A stretch of 35,445 bases of DNA, from positions 1-35,445 of IMG/VR virus record IMGVR_UViG_3300042485_002443. One strand, given 5' to 3'. The notes beneath the pieces are model-generated. The model was not told the DNA's origin. It saw nothing but the letters and a program-made list of their open reading frames with translations, and searched no databases. The stretch comes from a virus. A program made the position numbers and the translations under genes. Shown piece by piece: positions 6,794 to 13,048 of the stretch (its first letter is position 1; the number at the start of each line of letters is the position of its first letter).

Positions 6794-6805
6794 ATTTTCT
6801 TTTTT

Positions 6806-6997
6806 TTATAAAATTATTATTGAATTTTTTAAATTTTCTACCCAATTTTTTTTGTCTAATTTATACATTAAACTTGTTAAAATTTTTGTGCTTATAATTT
6901 CATTATCCATAAATAACCTATTATTTTTTTGAATTAATTTATTCCCATCAGTTAAAAATTTATTTAATTCTGATTGATTTGCTGTTAATTTCATCAT
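6806..6997 (-). CDS. Short hypothetical protein
   Basis: The 63-residue protein starts MMKLTANQSELNKF, is Asn- and Lys-rich and probably helical. An AUAGAAAUU leader immediately precedes the first ATG (6997), supporting that start over the ATG one codon later. It is the first gene after the promoter at 7036-7043. Function unknown. Confidence 0.5.
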   Translation of the reverse strand: MMKLTANQSELNKFLTDGNKLIQKNNRLFMDNEIISTKILTSLMYKLDKKNWVENLKNSIIIL

Positions 6998-7035
6998 AAT
7001 TTCTATTTTTTAATTGTTGTTTCGTTTTGCTGTTA

Positions 7036-7043
7036 CAAATATA
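7036..7043 (-). promoter_or_regulatory. Bacteroidetes-type -7 box
   Basis: The minus strand reads TATATTTGTAAC, matching TAnnTTTG, 39 nt before the ATG at 6997 and just past the terminator at 7083-7110. No clear TTG at -33. Confidence 0.55.
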
Positions 7044-7082
7044 TTACATTTATATTATATAATCCTAATAAAAAGCAAAAAA

Positions 7083-7110
7083 AAAGTAAAGTTTTTTACG
7101 ACTTTACTTT
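7083..7110 (-). terminator. Intrinsic terminator of the replication/NinG operon
   Basis: A perfect 10-bp stem (7083-7092 with 7101-7110) closes an 8-nt loop. On the minus strand it is followed by a run of seven or more T. It lies 28 nt past the stop of the NinG-like gene. Confidence 0.85.
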
Positions 7111-7138
7111 AACTAACTGAAAATAATACGTTTATAAA

Positions 7139-7696
7139 TCAATTATTTTTTTCTTTTTCTTGGATCTTATTCTTTAATTTATAAATTTTAGTTAATTTTA
7201 TTAGTTCTTCTTTGTCCCACTTCTTCGGTGTGTAAGCAATATCGTCAAGAATTTCAATATTTTCAACTCCTATTTTATTTTGAAGTTTTGGTCGATACTT
7301 TATAAGGTTCCCATGCAGGTGCAAATTGCACTCTATACACTGCCCGTGTACATTAAGTTCGTTAAAACGAATATTTGCATGATGTCCAGCCGAAAAATAA
7401 TGTCCAGCATGAAAACCTCGAATATCTTTTAAGTGCCTGTCGCATGATATACATTCGTTTCCGAGATCACGAATTCTTATAAATCTATTAAATTCAAATT
7501 CTAATTTTTTAATTAACTGAGGAACGGTCGTAGTATTGTCGATCATTATTTTCATTTTTTCTTTTTCCTCTTTTGTTTTTTTTGGAATCTTAGACAATAC
7601 AATCGCACATTTAGTCGAACAAACCTTTTGCATCGAATTAAATGGTTTAAAAGGATCTTTACATATTGAGCAAATTTTAATCGATTTCGAATTCAT
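7139..7696 (-). CDS. ninG: NinG/Rap-like recombination endonuclease
   Basis: This 185-residue protein has the cysteine and histidine layout of lambda NinG (Rap): C9/C12 and C26/C30 form an N-terminal zinc ribbon, C82/C85 with HAGHY (96-100) and CIEC (120-123) then HLHGN form an HNH-like second half. NinG proteins cut branched recombination intermediates such as Holliday junctions and D-loops. It is the last gene of the replication operon and overlaps the preceding gene by 20 nt; a strong terminator follows. Complements the ERF/exonuclease system encoded at 2881-4225. Confidence 0.85.
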   Translation of the reverse strand: MNSKSIKICSICKDPFKPFNSMQKVCSTKCAIVLSKIPKKTKEEKEKMKIMIDNTTTVPQLIKKLEFEFNRFIRIRDLGNECISCDRHLKDIRGFHAGHYFSAGHHANIRFNELNVHGQCIECNLHLHGNLIKYRPKLQNKIGVENIEILDDIAYTPKKWDKEELIKLTKIYKLKNKIQEKEKNN

Positions 7697-7931
7697 TATT
7701 TGGAAAGTTTAAATAAATATTTAATTTATCGCCGAAATTAAAACAAAAATAAATGATTTCATAAAGTTGATCGTTCGACATTTCATTGCAGCTTATATTC
7801 GAATCTAAAATTTTTGTTTTGATCCATACATCAAAATCGTTTTTTTCTACGTTTAAATCGTTTTTAACCGCTTTATGTAGGTTCTCTAATAAATACCCCT
7901 TATAAAATTTAATTAACCTTTTATTTGCCAT
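7677..7931 (-). CDS. Small hypothetical protein of the replication module
   Basis: An 84-residue protein (MANKRLIKFYKGYLLEN...) with a basic N terminus and aromatic-rich C-terminal half. It overlaps its upstream neighbour by 19 nt and NinG by 20 nt, so all three are translationally linked. No family recognised; a recombination or replication accessory role is inferred only from the neighbours. Confidence 0.55.
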   Translation of the reverse strand: MANKRLIKFYKGYLLENLHKAVKNDLNVEKNDFDVWIKTKILDSNISCNEMSNDQLYEIIYFCFNFGDKLNIYLNFPNNEFEID

Positions 7932-8665
7932 TTTTCCAATATTGCTCGTTCAACCACTAAATTCGCTAAAATCCTTTCTTCCGAGTATGCGAAATATAAA
8001 AAAGTATTTAAGTTTTGATAATAATTATATAATTTTTTTGATTCCTTTTTTAGTTCTTCGACCTCACCTGAATTAAAATATTTTCTGAATTTCCTGTGAA
8101 TTATATTCGCTTGGAAAATCGTTCCGTTCCATTTTCCAACCTCTAAACTTTCCTTATAAGTTTTAATTGAACTTTCATAGAAATCAATCAAACTTTTTTC
8201 TCCTTCATTTTTTTCGATTTCTTCATTCTCTATTTCTTTGATCTCACAAAGTAACTTTATTTTTATCAAATAAAATTTTTTAATAGGGGCTAATAATTCA
8301 ATTTTAGTAATATTTCGCCAGTCCGTTTTTATTGGATTAAATCGCTCAAAACTATATTCGATGTCTTCGATTGTTATTTCAGGAAAGTCGGCCATGATTT
8401 GTTTTACGACTGAGGTTGTCAATGCCTCCGACATTTGGTTTGATCTAATGCCGAAATAAATATCCGCACAATCGACTATTTTTTCATAAATTTTTACTGC
8501 GAGATCAATTTGATCAGAATAGTTTTTAATTAATTCACCGTTATTTAATTGCTTACAGTCTTTTTTATTTATTTCTATTCCAGTCGAAGAAATTCTATTT
8601 ATCAAAATTTCTTCTAAATTGTTCCTTTGATTCGTTTTGTATATCTGTACGTGATTGTTTTCCAT
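7913..8665 (-). CDS. Putative replication-module protein
   Basis: The protein has 250 residues. The middle section (SEALTTSVVKQIMADFPEI, then SFERFN...TDWRNIT, LLAPIKKFYLIK) has the helical pattern I associate with uncharacterised replication or helicase-loader proteins of Bacteroidetes phages; no Walker motif is present, so it is not itself a DnaC-type ATPase. The only in-frame ATG near the N terminus creates a 71-nt overlap with the upstream gene, long for a phage; a later non-ATG start cannot be excluded. Located between a DUF6291-like gene and NinG. Confidence 0.5.
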   Translation of the reverse strand: MENNHVQIYKTNQRNNLEEILINRISSTGIEINKKDCKQLNNGELIKNYSDQIDLAVKIYEKIVDCADIYFGIRSNQMSEALTTSVVKQIMADFPEITIEDIEYSFERFNPIKTDWRNITKIELLAPIKKFYLIKIKLLCEIKEIENEEIEKNEGEKSLIDFYESSIKTYKESLEVGKWNGTIFQANIIHRKFRKYFNSGEVEELKKESKKLYNYYQNLNTFLYFAYSEERILANLVVERAILEKWQIKG

Positions 8666-9263
8666 TATTCAAGGTTTTAGAGTTGTTAAATTTAGTATTA
8701 TTTTGTAACCATGTTTTTAACCTTCTCGTTATATCATAGGTTTTTTCAAGTTCAAAACGCATTTTGGTTTCTGATTGATTTGATTCCGTCCAATATTCAA
8801 AAAAATCTTTTGCGATAATTACATCAATATTTTCTTTTTTAACTATATCAATCAATCTTTCTTTAAAATAAAATTTTCTTTCATCTAAGGTTTTTTTAAA
8901 TTTTGTTTCTTTTACCAAAAGAACATTATTATTTAGATTTTCATTTTTATTTACATTATCATTATCATTTACATTAGTTAACACTTTGCTTTCGTTTTGC
9001 TTCTCGTTTGCTTCTTCTTTGCTTGTGATTTCTTTTGCTTTTGGTTTCTTTCCGTTCTCAAATCGCCTAATATTTGCATCGAGTTGGGGTTTTATCAAAG
9101 TAAACATTGATCTCGCCACAATGTTTTTAAACTCTACATTCTCAAAATCTAATCCGTAACTAAAAATTGCATCGTAAACCTCGGCTTTAATTTCTGCATC
9201 TAATTCTTTTAAACATTCGTAGAATGATCTGTAAAAGATCATAGAATCTCTTTTATTTTCCAT
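8595..9263 (-). CDS. DUF6291-like replication protein
   Basis: The N-terminal 75 residues (FYRSFYECLKELDAEIK, AIFSYGLDF, FTLIKPQLDANIRRFENGKK) match the DUF6291 type found at the start of phage replication modules. An Asn-rich linker (NDNDNVNKNENLNNN) follows, then a helical C-terminal domain with YWTESNQ and RRLKTWLQNN, resembling the DNA-binding end of phage replication initiators. The 222-residue product is a likely initiator or helicase loader. It is the first gene after a promoter at 9365-9393 and a highly structured leader, suggesting that replication onset is controlled there. Confidence 0.65.
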   Translation of the reverse strand: MENKRDSMIFYRSFYECLKELDAEIKAEVYDAIFSYGLDFENVEFKNIVARSMFTLIKPQLDANIRRFENGKKPKAKEITSKEEANEKQNESKVLTNVNDNDNVNKNENLNNNVLLVKETKFKKTLDERKFYFKERLIDIVKKENIDVIIAKDFFEYWTESNQSETKMRFELEKTYDITRRLKTWLQNNTKFNNSKTLNNGKQSRTDIQNESKEQFRRNFDK

Positions 9264-9279
9264 ATAAATAAGTATAAAA

Positions 9280-9356
9280 AAAAGCCATTTAAAACAGGCG
9301 CTTGGACGAACCTATTATAAATGACTTTTAAAAAAATTTCTTTGAAGTGTCCAAGC
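9280..9356 (-). ncRNA. Structured 5' leader: pseudoknot/attenuator candidate
   Basis: In the minus-strand RNA, stem S1 pairs GCUUGGAC (9356-9349) with GUCCAAGC (9307-9300), 8 bp with no mismatch. Stem S2 pairs 9329-9318 with 9291-9280, 12 bp including one G-U. The stems interleave in H-type pseudoknot order, with loops of about 19, 10 and 8 nt. S2 is followed by a U tract (to 9276), so alone it would act as a terminator with a 26-nt loop. The inferred start site (about 9357) lies next to S1, and the first ATG is at 9263. Confidence 0.6.
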
Positions 9357-9364
9357 TTCTCGTA

Positions 9365-9393
9365 CAAATATAATAATAATTTTGTAATAACAA
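9365..9393 (-). promoter_or_regulatory. Promoter of the replication operon
   Basis: TTG (9393-9391) and TATATTTG (9372-9365) are 18 nt apart on the minus strand, a good Bacteroidetes match. It lies just past the stop of the gene at 9401 and directly ahead of the structured leader. Confidence 0.75.
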
Positions 9394-9400
9394 ATAAAAT

Positions 9401-9751
9401 TTATAAAAACTTTTTTAATCCAGCCGAACAGTCCAAAATTGAATTCGCTCTTTGATTAAGTGATTTTATCATAATGTTTATGTCATTTTGATCATAGCTT
9501 ACATAATAACCTTTTGAGGTACTTATAATCGGCAATATTGAATTTACACGATAATAGTTTATAATTTTTCTTAACCGCACCTCGCTAAATTTTGTCGTTA
9601 ATTTATAAACATTATTAACACCTGAAACGATTTCTTTTGCTTTTACAGGATTTTTTTTAGTTCTATTTTTGAAGTGTGGAATTAATTTAATTGCCAAATT
9701 TATTTCATATTGACTTAATTCAAAAGTTTCGTTTTCGTGTCCTATTATCAT
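9401..9751 (-). CDS. Winged-helix-like early phage protein
   Basis: The 116-residue protein has a helical N terminus (LSQYEINLAIKLIPHF), a helix pair at about 36-66 containing RLRKIINYYRVN, a beta-hairpin or wing (LPIISTSKGYYVSYD) and the end KSLNQRANSILDCSAGLKKF. This RKII-YxRVN...SKGYYV pattern recurs in uncharacterised proteins of Bacteroidetes phages. It resembles a winged helix that might bind DNA and control replication genes lying just downstream. Overlaps the upstream gene by 32 nt. Confidence 0.55.
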   Translation of the reverse strand: MIIGHENETFELSQYEINLAIKLIPHFKNRTKKNPVKAKEIVSGVNNVYKLTTKFSEVRLRKIINYYRVNSILPIISTSKGYYVSYDQNDINIMIKSLNQRANSILDCSAGLKKFL

Positions 9752-10067
9752 GATTATAAATTTTTTTTTCTGAATAACTTAATTGATCATAAGTATAATT
9801 TAATTCATTTAATGACTTTAAAATCTCGTCCTCACTTTCAAAATAAGGCTCCGTTTTGTTTCCGAGTGGATAAAAATTTTTTCTGAATCCATACATCTCG
9901 GAAATAATATCCTTTGAAATTCTTAAATAATTTGCGATTTCTTCTTCGCCCCAATTTGCTTTTATTAGAGCCCTTATTTTAGACTTGACAAGCATAGATC
10001 TATTAATCCTATTTAAACGAGTCCTTGCCGTTCCTATATGATCTTTTTTATCGTTTTTAGAGATCAT
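9720..10067 (-). CDS. Putative helix-turn-helix protein
   Basis: In this 115-residue protein, residues 28-60 (IRALIKANWGEEEIANYLRISKDIISEMYG) have the length and residue spacing of a helix-turn-helix, with the turn at the NYLRIS step. The N terminus is basic. The C-terminal half is acidic then strongly basic (DNRTRKRNF). It overlaps both neighbours (11 and 32 nt), so it is cotranslated with another HTH-like protein. A transcription regulator is the best guess. Confidence 0.5.
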   Translation of the reverse strand: MISKNDKKDHIGTARTRLNRINRSMLVKSKIRALIKANWGEEEIANYLRISKDIISEMYGFRKNFYPLGNKTEPYFESEDEILKSLNELNYTYDQLSYSEKKIYNHDNRTRKRNF

Positions 10068-10323
10068 GACCGCGAGATTTTAAATAGTATTCATATTCTT
10101 CATAATCGTCAAAACCCATTTCTTTACATTCTGCTTCGACCATTGCATCAAAAAAAGATTGATTAATATTATCACTTTCTTTTTTCTTTTTTAAATCTCT
10201 TTGTTCTTGATCTTTTTCAACTGCTAAAATAAGCATTTTAAAGGCGTTTTTTAAATGGTTTGGACTCATATAGTCCAAGTCCATTTTAACACCCTCTCGT
10301 GTCGTCCAGTATACCTTTTTCAT
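10057..10323 (-). CDS. Hypothetical protein
   Basis: The 88-residue protein starts MKKVYWTTREGVKMD, has YMSPNHLKNAFKML in the middle and an acidic tyrosine-rich end (DDYEEYEYYLKSRG). It begins with a 4-nt ATGA overlap of the upstream gene. Function unknown. Confidence 0.6.
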   Translation of the reverse strand: MKKVYWTTREGVKMDLDYMSPNHLKNAFKMLILAVEKDQEQRDLKKKKESDNINQSFFDAMVEAECKEMGFDDYEEYEYYLKSRGHDL

Positions 10324-10523
10324 AGTTGTTCGTAGATTAGTTCCTTTATTAAATCTGTTTGATGTTCTGTTAAGATATTTGAAATTTCTGTTTCTTGAAT
10401 ATATATTTCTAAATCAGAAATTAAACCCCCCTCTTCGGGTTCTGAATATGTAGCAGGTGAATACTCGTCAATATCAAATTCACACCTTAATTCTACATTC
10501 CAATAATTTACCGTAATTTGCAT
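10320..10523 (-). CDS. Hypothetical acidic protein
   Basis: I place the start at the ATG at 10523, giving 67 residues (MQITVNYWNVEL...), because an AUAGAAAUU leader abuts it; an in-frame upstream ATG at 10562 would overlap the preceding gene by 20 nt. The protein is acidic and strand-rich with a Tyr/Glu/Pro-rich centre (YSPATYSEPEEGG). This layout recalls small early phage proteins of unknown role. Confidence 0.6.
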   Translation of the reverse strand: MQITVNYWNVELRCEFDIDEYSPATYSEPEEGGLISDLEIYIQETEISNILTEHQTDLIKELIYEQL

Positions 10524-10542
10524 AATTTCTATTTTTTTAAAT

Positions 10543-10884
10543 TTATTTATTATTTTCTTCAATCAAAATTTCAATTTCATTAAAATTAAAATTTTCACAT
10601 ACATACTCGTCTAATCCAAAACAAGCTAATTCACTTATTGTCGTTGCATTCCCATCTCTGAAACCTGTAAAAAATGTCAAATGTAGTTCTTTTGCTATAT
10701 CGAAACAATCTGAATTATAAATAGTCGCTCTTTCGATTTCATTGTCTATTTCTGTTTGTAGTTCATCAATATCATTTAAAAAACCTTCTTTTATTAAATC
10801 TATAATTGTAGTTTTTAAATTTTCTAAAAATTGATATTTGTTAAATCCTTCCATTTTTTCTGTTTTTACTGTTAAATTTTCCAT
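10543..10884 (-). CDS. Hypothetical acidic protein
   Basis: The 113-residue protein begins MENLTVKTEKMEGF and is highly acidic in its C-terminal half. Predominantly helical by pattern. It is the first gene after the promoter at 10927-10955 and starts the group of overlapping genes down to 9401. No family recognised. Confidence 0.6.
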   Translation of the reverse strand: MENLTVKTEKMEGFNKYQFLENLKTTIIDLIKEGFLNDIDELQTEIDNEIERATIYNSDCFDIAKELHLTFFTGFRDGNATTISELACFGLDEYVCENFNFNEIEILIEENNK

Positions 10885-10926
10885 GATCTTTTTTTTTAAA
10901 TTTTATTTGTTTTTCTTATCTGTTAC

Positions 10927-10955
10927 AAATATATAACATATTTATTACATGACAA
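10927..10955 (-). promoter_or_regulatory. Early promoter, ACGCTTG / TATATTTG
   Basis: TTG (10955-10953, in ACGCTTG) and TATATTTG (10934-10927) are 18 nt apart on the minus strand. It precedes the gene starting at 10884. Confidence 0.8.
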
Positions 10956-10974
10956 GCGTTTTTTTATTTTTTTT

Positions 10975-11106
10975 TTATTTTTTTTTTAAATAGATGTTTA
11001 TTTCTTTTAAAATTTGGAGTTCTTCTTTTGAAATTACCATTTTAAAAAGTATTGATTTTTGAATTTTTAATATTTCAGAATCTGAATAAAGTTGTTCTAT
11101 TGGCAT
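10975..11106 (-). CDS. Very short hypothetical protein
   Basis: A 43-residue frame (MPIEQLYSDSEIL...) has an AUAGAAAUU leader next to its ATG. It is helical and lysine-rich at the end, where a poly-A tract encodes the last residues and stop. It ends close to the promoter at 10955. The leader is the main argument that it is translated. Confidence 0.4.
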   Translation of the reverse strand: MPIEQLYSDSEILKIQKSILFKMVISKEELQILKEINIYLKKK

Positions 11107-11118
11107 AATTTCTATTTA

Positions 11119-11286
11119 TTATACTATTTCTATTTTATAATCTTTATACATTAATGACGTCCAAGTATAACCTAAAGAATCTTGAAATATAAATCGAGAT
11201 TTATCTTTAGAAATTTCTACTATTTTGCCTAAATTCATTAAATTTCCGTTCTTATCGTAAATTTCTATTTTTGCACCTTTTTTCAT
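11119..11286 (-). CDS. Short hypothetical SH3-like protein
   Basis: The 55-residue frame starts MKKGAKIEIYDKNGNL and continues with KIVEISKDKSRFIFQDS and ends YKIEIV. The alternating hydrophobic pattern suggests five short strands, as in a small barrel. It lies 34 nt past the stop of the preceding gene and a hairpin (11312-11334). Function unknown. Confidence 0.5.
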   Translation of the reverse strand: MKKGAKIEIYDKNGNLMNLGKIVEISKDKSRFIFQDSLGYTWTSLMYKDYKIEIV

Positions 11287-11311
11287 TTTTTCTATTTTTT
11301 TAGTTTTAATT

Positions 11312-11334
11312 AAATGGGGTTTATAACCCCATTT
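11312..11334 (-). terminator. Perfect inverted repeat at the end of the first early gene
   Basis: A 10-bp perfect stem with 3-nt loop overlaps the stop codon of the gene ending at 11321. The following sequence on the minus strand (AATTAAAAC) lacks a T run, so it may be a weak terminator or an mRNA-stabilising hairpin. Confidence 0.4.
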
Positions 11335-11560
11335 CTATTTTTAATAATTCAAGTTTAATTTGTGCATTACTATAATTTTTTACAGCTTCGTCAAAGTTTT
11401 TAAAATTCTTTCCTAAAGTTCTTCTATAATTACAAATTTTATTTACATTGATATAGTTGTGAGTTCCTTTTGATTCAATAACATCGTATCTCGTATTTTT
11501 AATAAAAAAACTATATAAAGTGTAAGTGCTTTTTTTGTCATCTGAATAAATTGTTGTCAT
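11321..11560 (-). CDS. Hypothetical protein, first early gene
   Basis: The likely start is the ATG at 11560 (79 residues, MTTIYSDDKKSTY...), because it follows an AUAGAAAUU leader and lies downstream of the promoter at 11602-11631; an in-frame ATG at 11626 would overlap the promoter and add an implausible hydrophobic extension. The protein is basic, with YNVNK-like and NYRRTLGKNFKNFDEAVKNY segments. Function unknown. Confidence 0.6.
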   Translation of the reverse strand: MTTIYSDDKKSTYTLYSFFIKNTRYDVIESKGTHNYINVNKICNYRRTLGKNFKNFDEAVKNYSNAQIKLELLKIEMGL

Positions 11561-11601
11561 AATTTCTATTTTTTTAATTTTGTTTTGCCTTATTGACATT
11601 A

Positions 11602-11631
11602 CAAAGATATAACAACTTTGTAACATTGCAA
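11602..11631 (-). promoter_or_regulatory. Early promoter, ACGCTTG / TATCTTTG
   Basis: TTG (11631-11629, in ACGCTTG) and TATCTTTG (11609-11602) are 19 nt apart on the minus strand. It is the first promoter after the late-region terminator and opens the early region. Confidence 0.8.
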
Positions 11632-11670
11632 GCGTTTTGATGAATTATTTTTAAAAAAAAGCAAAAAAAA

Positions 11671-11694
11671 AGAACCGTAATCTCTTACGGTTCT
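11671..11694 (-). terminator. Strong intrinsic terminator of the late (lysis) operon
   Basis: A perfect 10-bp stem (11671-11680 with 11685-11694) with a 4-nt loop is followed on the minus strand by eight T. It lies about 41 nt past the endolysin stop and separates late from early transcription. Confidence 0.9.
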
Positions 11695-11735
11695 AATTTT
11701 CAGTAGTTTAGCGAATAATTATTTTTTATTTTTTT

Positions 11736-12296
11736 TTATGGTTTTAGCTTAATCGCATCGTCATTTAATCGATTTAGCCAGCCTCTTAAAAATTTTGCAT
11801 TCTTTCCAATGCCTATATTGTGATAAAATTCCCTTCTTACCTCGACAATTTTATCAAATAGTAGGTTCTTATCATGTTTATTTGATTCTAATAAAGTCAT
11901 TGATCCAATTTTACCATCAATTAATAAAGTTGATCCTAAACGATTACAGGCTTTTTGGAGTTGTTTTCCTGCGGGAATAATACCCGAACCCCAAGCGAAA
12001 TCCGCTACCAATAAACCAATGTTTAAACAATCAAATTTATTACCTTTTACCGCCTTGAAATAAAGGTTGTCGAAGATTTTAAACCAGTCAACATCGGTCA
12101 TTATATAGAAATCTGCATCGTCATGTGATCCAAAATAACTTCTCCATACCGCATAAGTGATTCCCTTATTAGTGTGATATTTATGACCGTCCTTGTATGG
12201 AGTAGGGCAAAAATGCGCTGAGGCACTATCGGAAAGGTCTTTTGATAAGCCGCCTTCCCAACGTTTCATGATCTTAATAAATTCTTCAATTGTCAT
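11736..12296 (-). CDS. Endolysin, GH108-type muramidase with peptidoglycan-binding domain
   Basis: From the ATG at 12296 the protein has 186 residues. KRWEGGLS near residues 11-18 holds the catalytic Glu (E14) of the GH108 family, and HTNKGITY at 41-48 is its second signature. The C-terminal half (VADFAWGSG at 98-106, LQKACNRLG, IDGKIGSMT) matches the peptidoglycan-binding domain usually attached to GH108 lysozymes. The start at 12296 overlaps the upstream gene by 11 nt and has GAAGAAA before it; an in-frame ATG at 12329 is also possible. No signal peptide, so export relies on the holin encoded upstream. Confidence 0.88.
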   Translation of the reverse strand: MTIEEFIKIMKRWEGGLSKDLSDSASAHFCPTPYKDGHKYHTNKGITYAVWRSYFGSHDDADFYIMTDVDWFKIFDNLYFKAVKGNKFDCLNIGLLVADFAWGSGIIPAGKQLQKACNRLGSTLLIDGKIGSMTLLESNKHDKNLLFDKIVEVRREFYHNIGIGKNAKFLRGWLNRLNDDAIKLKP

Positions 12297-12510
12297 TTTC
12301 TTCGATATTAGTTTCAATACTTTGATCAACTGTTAACTGTGATAATACGGCGATTACACCTCCCGCAGTAATAAGGTAAGGCGCAACAACAACAGTCGCA
12401 GGAATAGTCACCAATATACCGCCCAAAGTTCCTATTGTTATCCCGAATTTTTTTACCTTTTGCCAAAATTTTGGAGTTGGTGAGTTCCAACGTTTTTTTA
12501 ATTCATTCAT
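12286..12510 (-). CDS. Small membrane protein of the lysis cassette
   Basis: The 74-residue protein has a basic N terminus (MNELKKRWNSPTPKFWQKVKK) and hydrophobic segments at about 22-44 and 46-59, with an acidic C-terminal end. It lies between holin and endolysin with overlaps at both ends. Such two-helix proteins beside the holin could be a second holin or antiholin; this is inferred from position and topology. Confidence 0.6.
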   Translation of the reverse strand: MNELKKRWNSPTPKFWQKVKKFGITIGTLGGILVTIPATVVVAPYLITAGGVIAVLSQLTVDQSIETNIEENDN

Positions 12511-12913
12511 CGTTATGTCGTTTTATTTGATTAATTGATTTTATGCCCTCTAAAACTTTATTCATGAAGGAATAACCGAATAATATATTAAAATTTTCAT
12601 CAATGCTTTTTATTTCAATCCAACAAATACCGATTAAAACTAATTTAGTAAACGGAACCTGAGGTTCGACCCAAAATTGAACCGAATGACCTGCAATAAT
12701 TAGTAAAAAATAAAAAATCATTTTAGGCACGAAAGCGAACATTTTTCTGCTCGATATGTCTTTTACTGTATCTTTGCCAGCTTTCATAACGCCCGTAATT
12801 GTATCGATACTTACTAAAATAATAGTAATCATAAACGCATACATTATAGGGGCAAAGAAACCAATGCAAGCAACAGAAAAGAATTTAAAAAATGTGATCA
12901 TTTGCGATTTCAT
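12503..12913 (-). CDS. Holin (phage holin family 4-like)
   Basis: This 136-residue protein has membrane segments at about 7-38, 58-78 and 85-99. The signature DTITGVMKAGKD...SSRKMF at 37-60 and WIEIKSIDENF at 97-107 match the phi-Cp1/toxin-secretion holin family. It should form membrane lesions that release the GH108 endolysin encoded downstream. It overlaps the next gene by 8 nt. Confidence 0.85.
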   Translation of the reverse strand: MKSQMITFFKFFSVACIGFFAPIMYAFMITIILVSIDTITGVMKAGKDTVKDISSRKMFAFVPKMIFYFLLIIAGHSVQFWVEPQVPFTKLVLIGICWIEIKSIDENFNILFGYSFMNKVLEGIKSINQIKRHNDE

Positions 12914-12916
12914 GCT

Positions 12917-13048
12917 TTAAAAATTAAAAATTTGACTTGTACCGTCCGTAAATATAATGTAAAAATGTGAGCCCGACATATTTCTAAACACTTCTTTCAC
13001 GATTTTATCGCTAAGTTTTTGACCTTCAAAGAATCTACGTTTTGCCAT
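12917..13048 (-). CDS. Short basic hypothetical protein
   Basis: A 43-residue frame (MAKRRFFEGQKLSDK... ending TDGTSQIFNF) starts with a TAATG overlap of the upstream tail gene stop and ends 3 nt before the holin start. The tight coupling on both sides supports a real gene. No function recognised; perhaps a small lysis or tail accessory protein. Confidence 0.55.
   Translation of the reverse strand: MAKRRFFEGQKLSDKIVKEVFRNMSGSHFYIIFTDGTSQIFNF

Noticed and set aside
6642-6932. Hydrophobic 96-residue plus-strand frame
   Set aside because: Antisense to two short genes with proper promoter and leader.
12949-12956. TATATTTA as a promoter for the lysis genes
   Set aside because: It lies within a coding frame, deviates from TAnnTTTG and has no TTG at the right distance; probably chance in AT-rich DNA.
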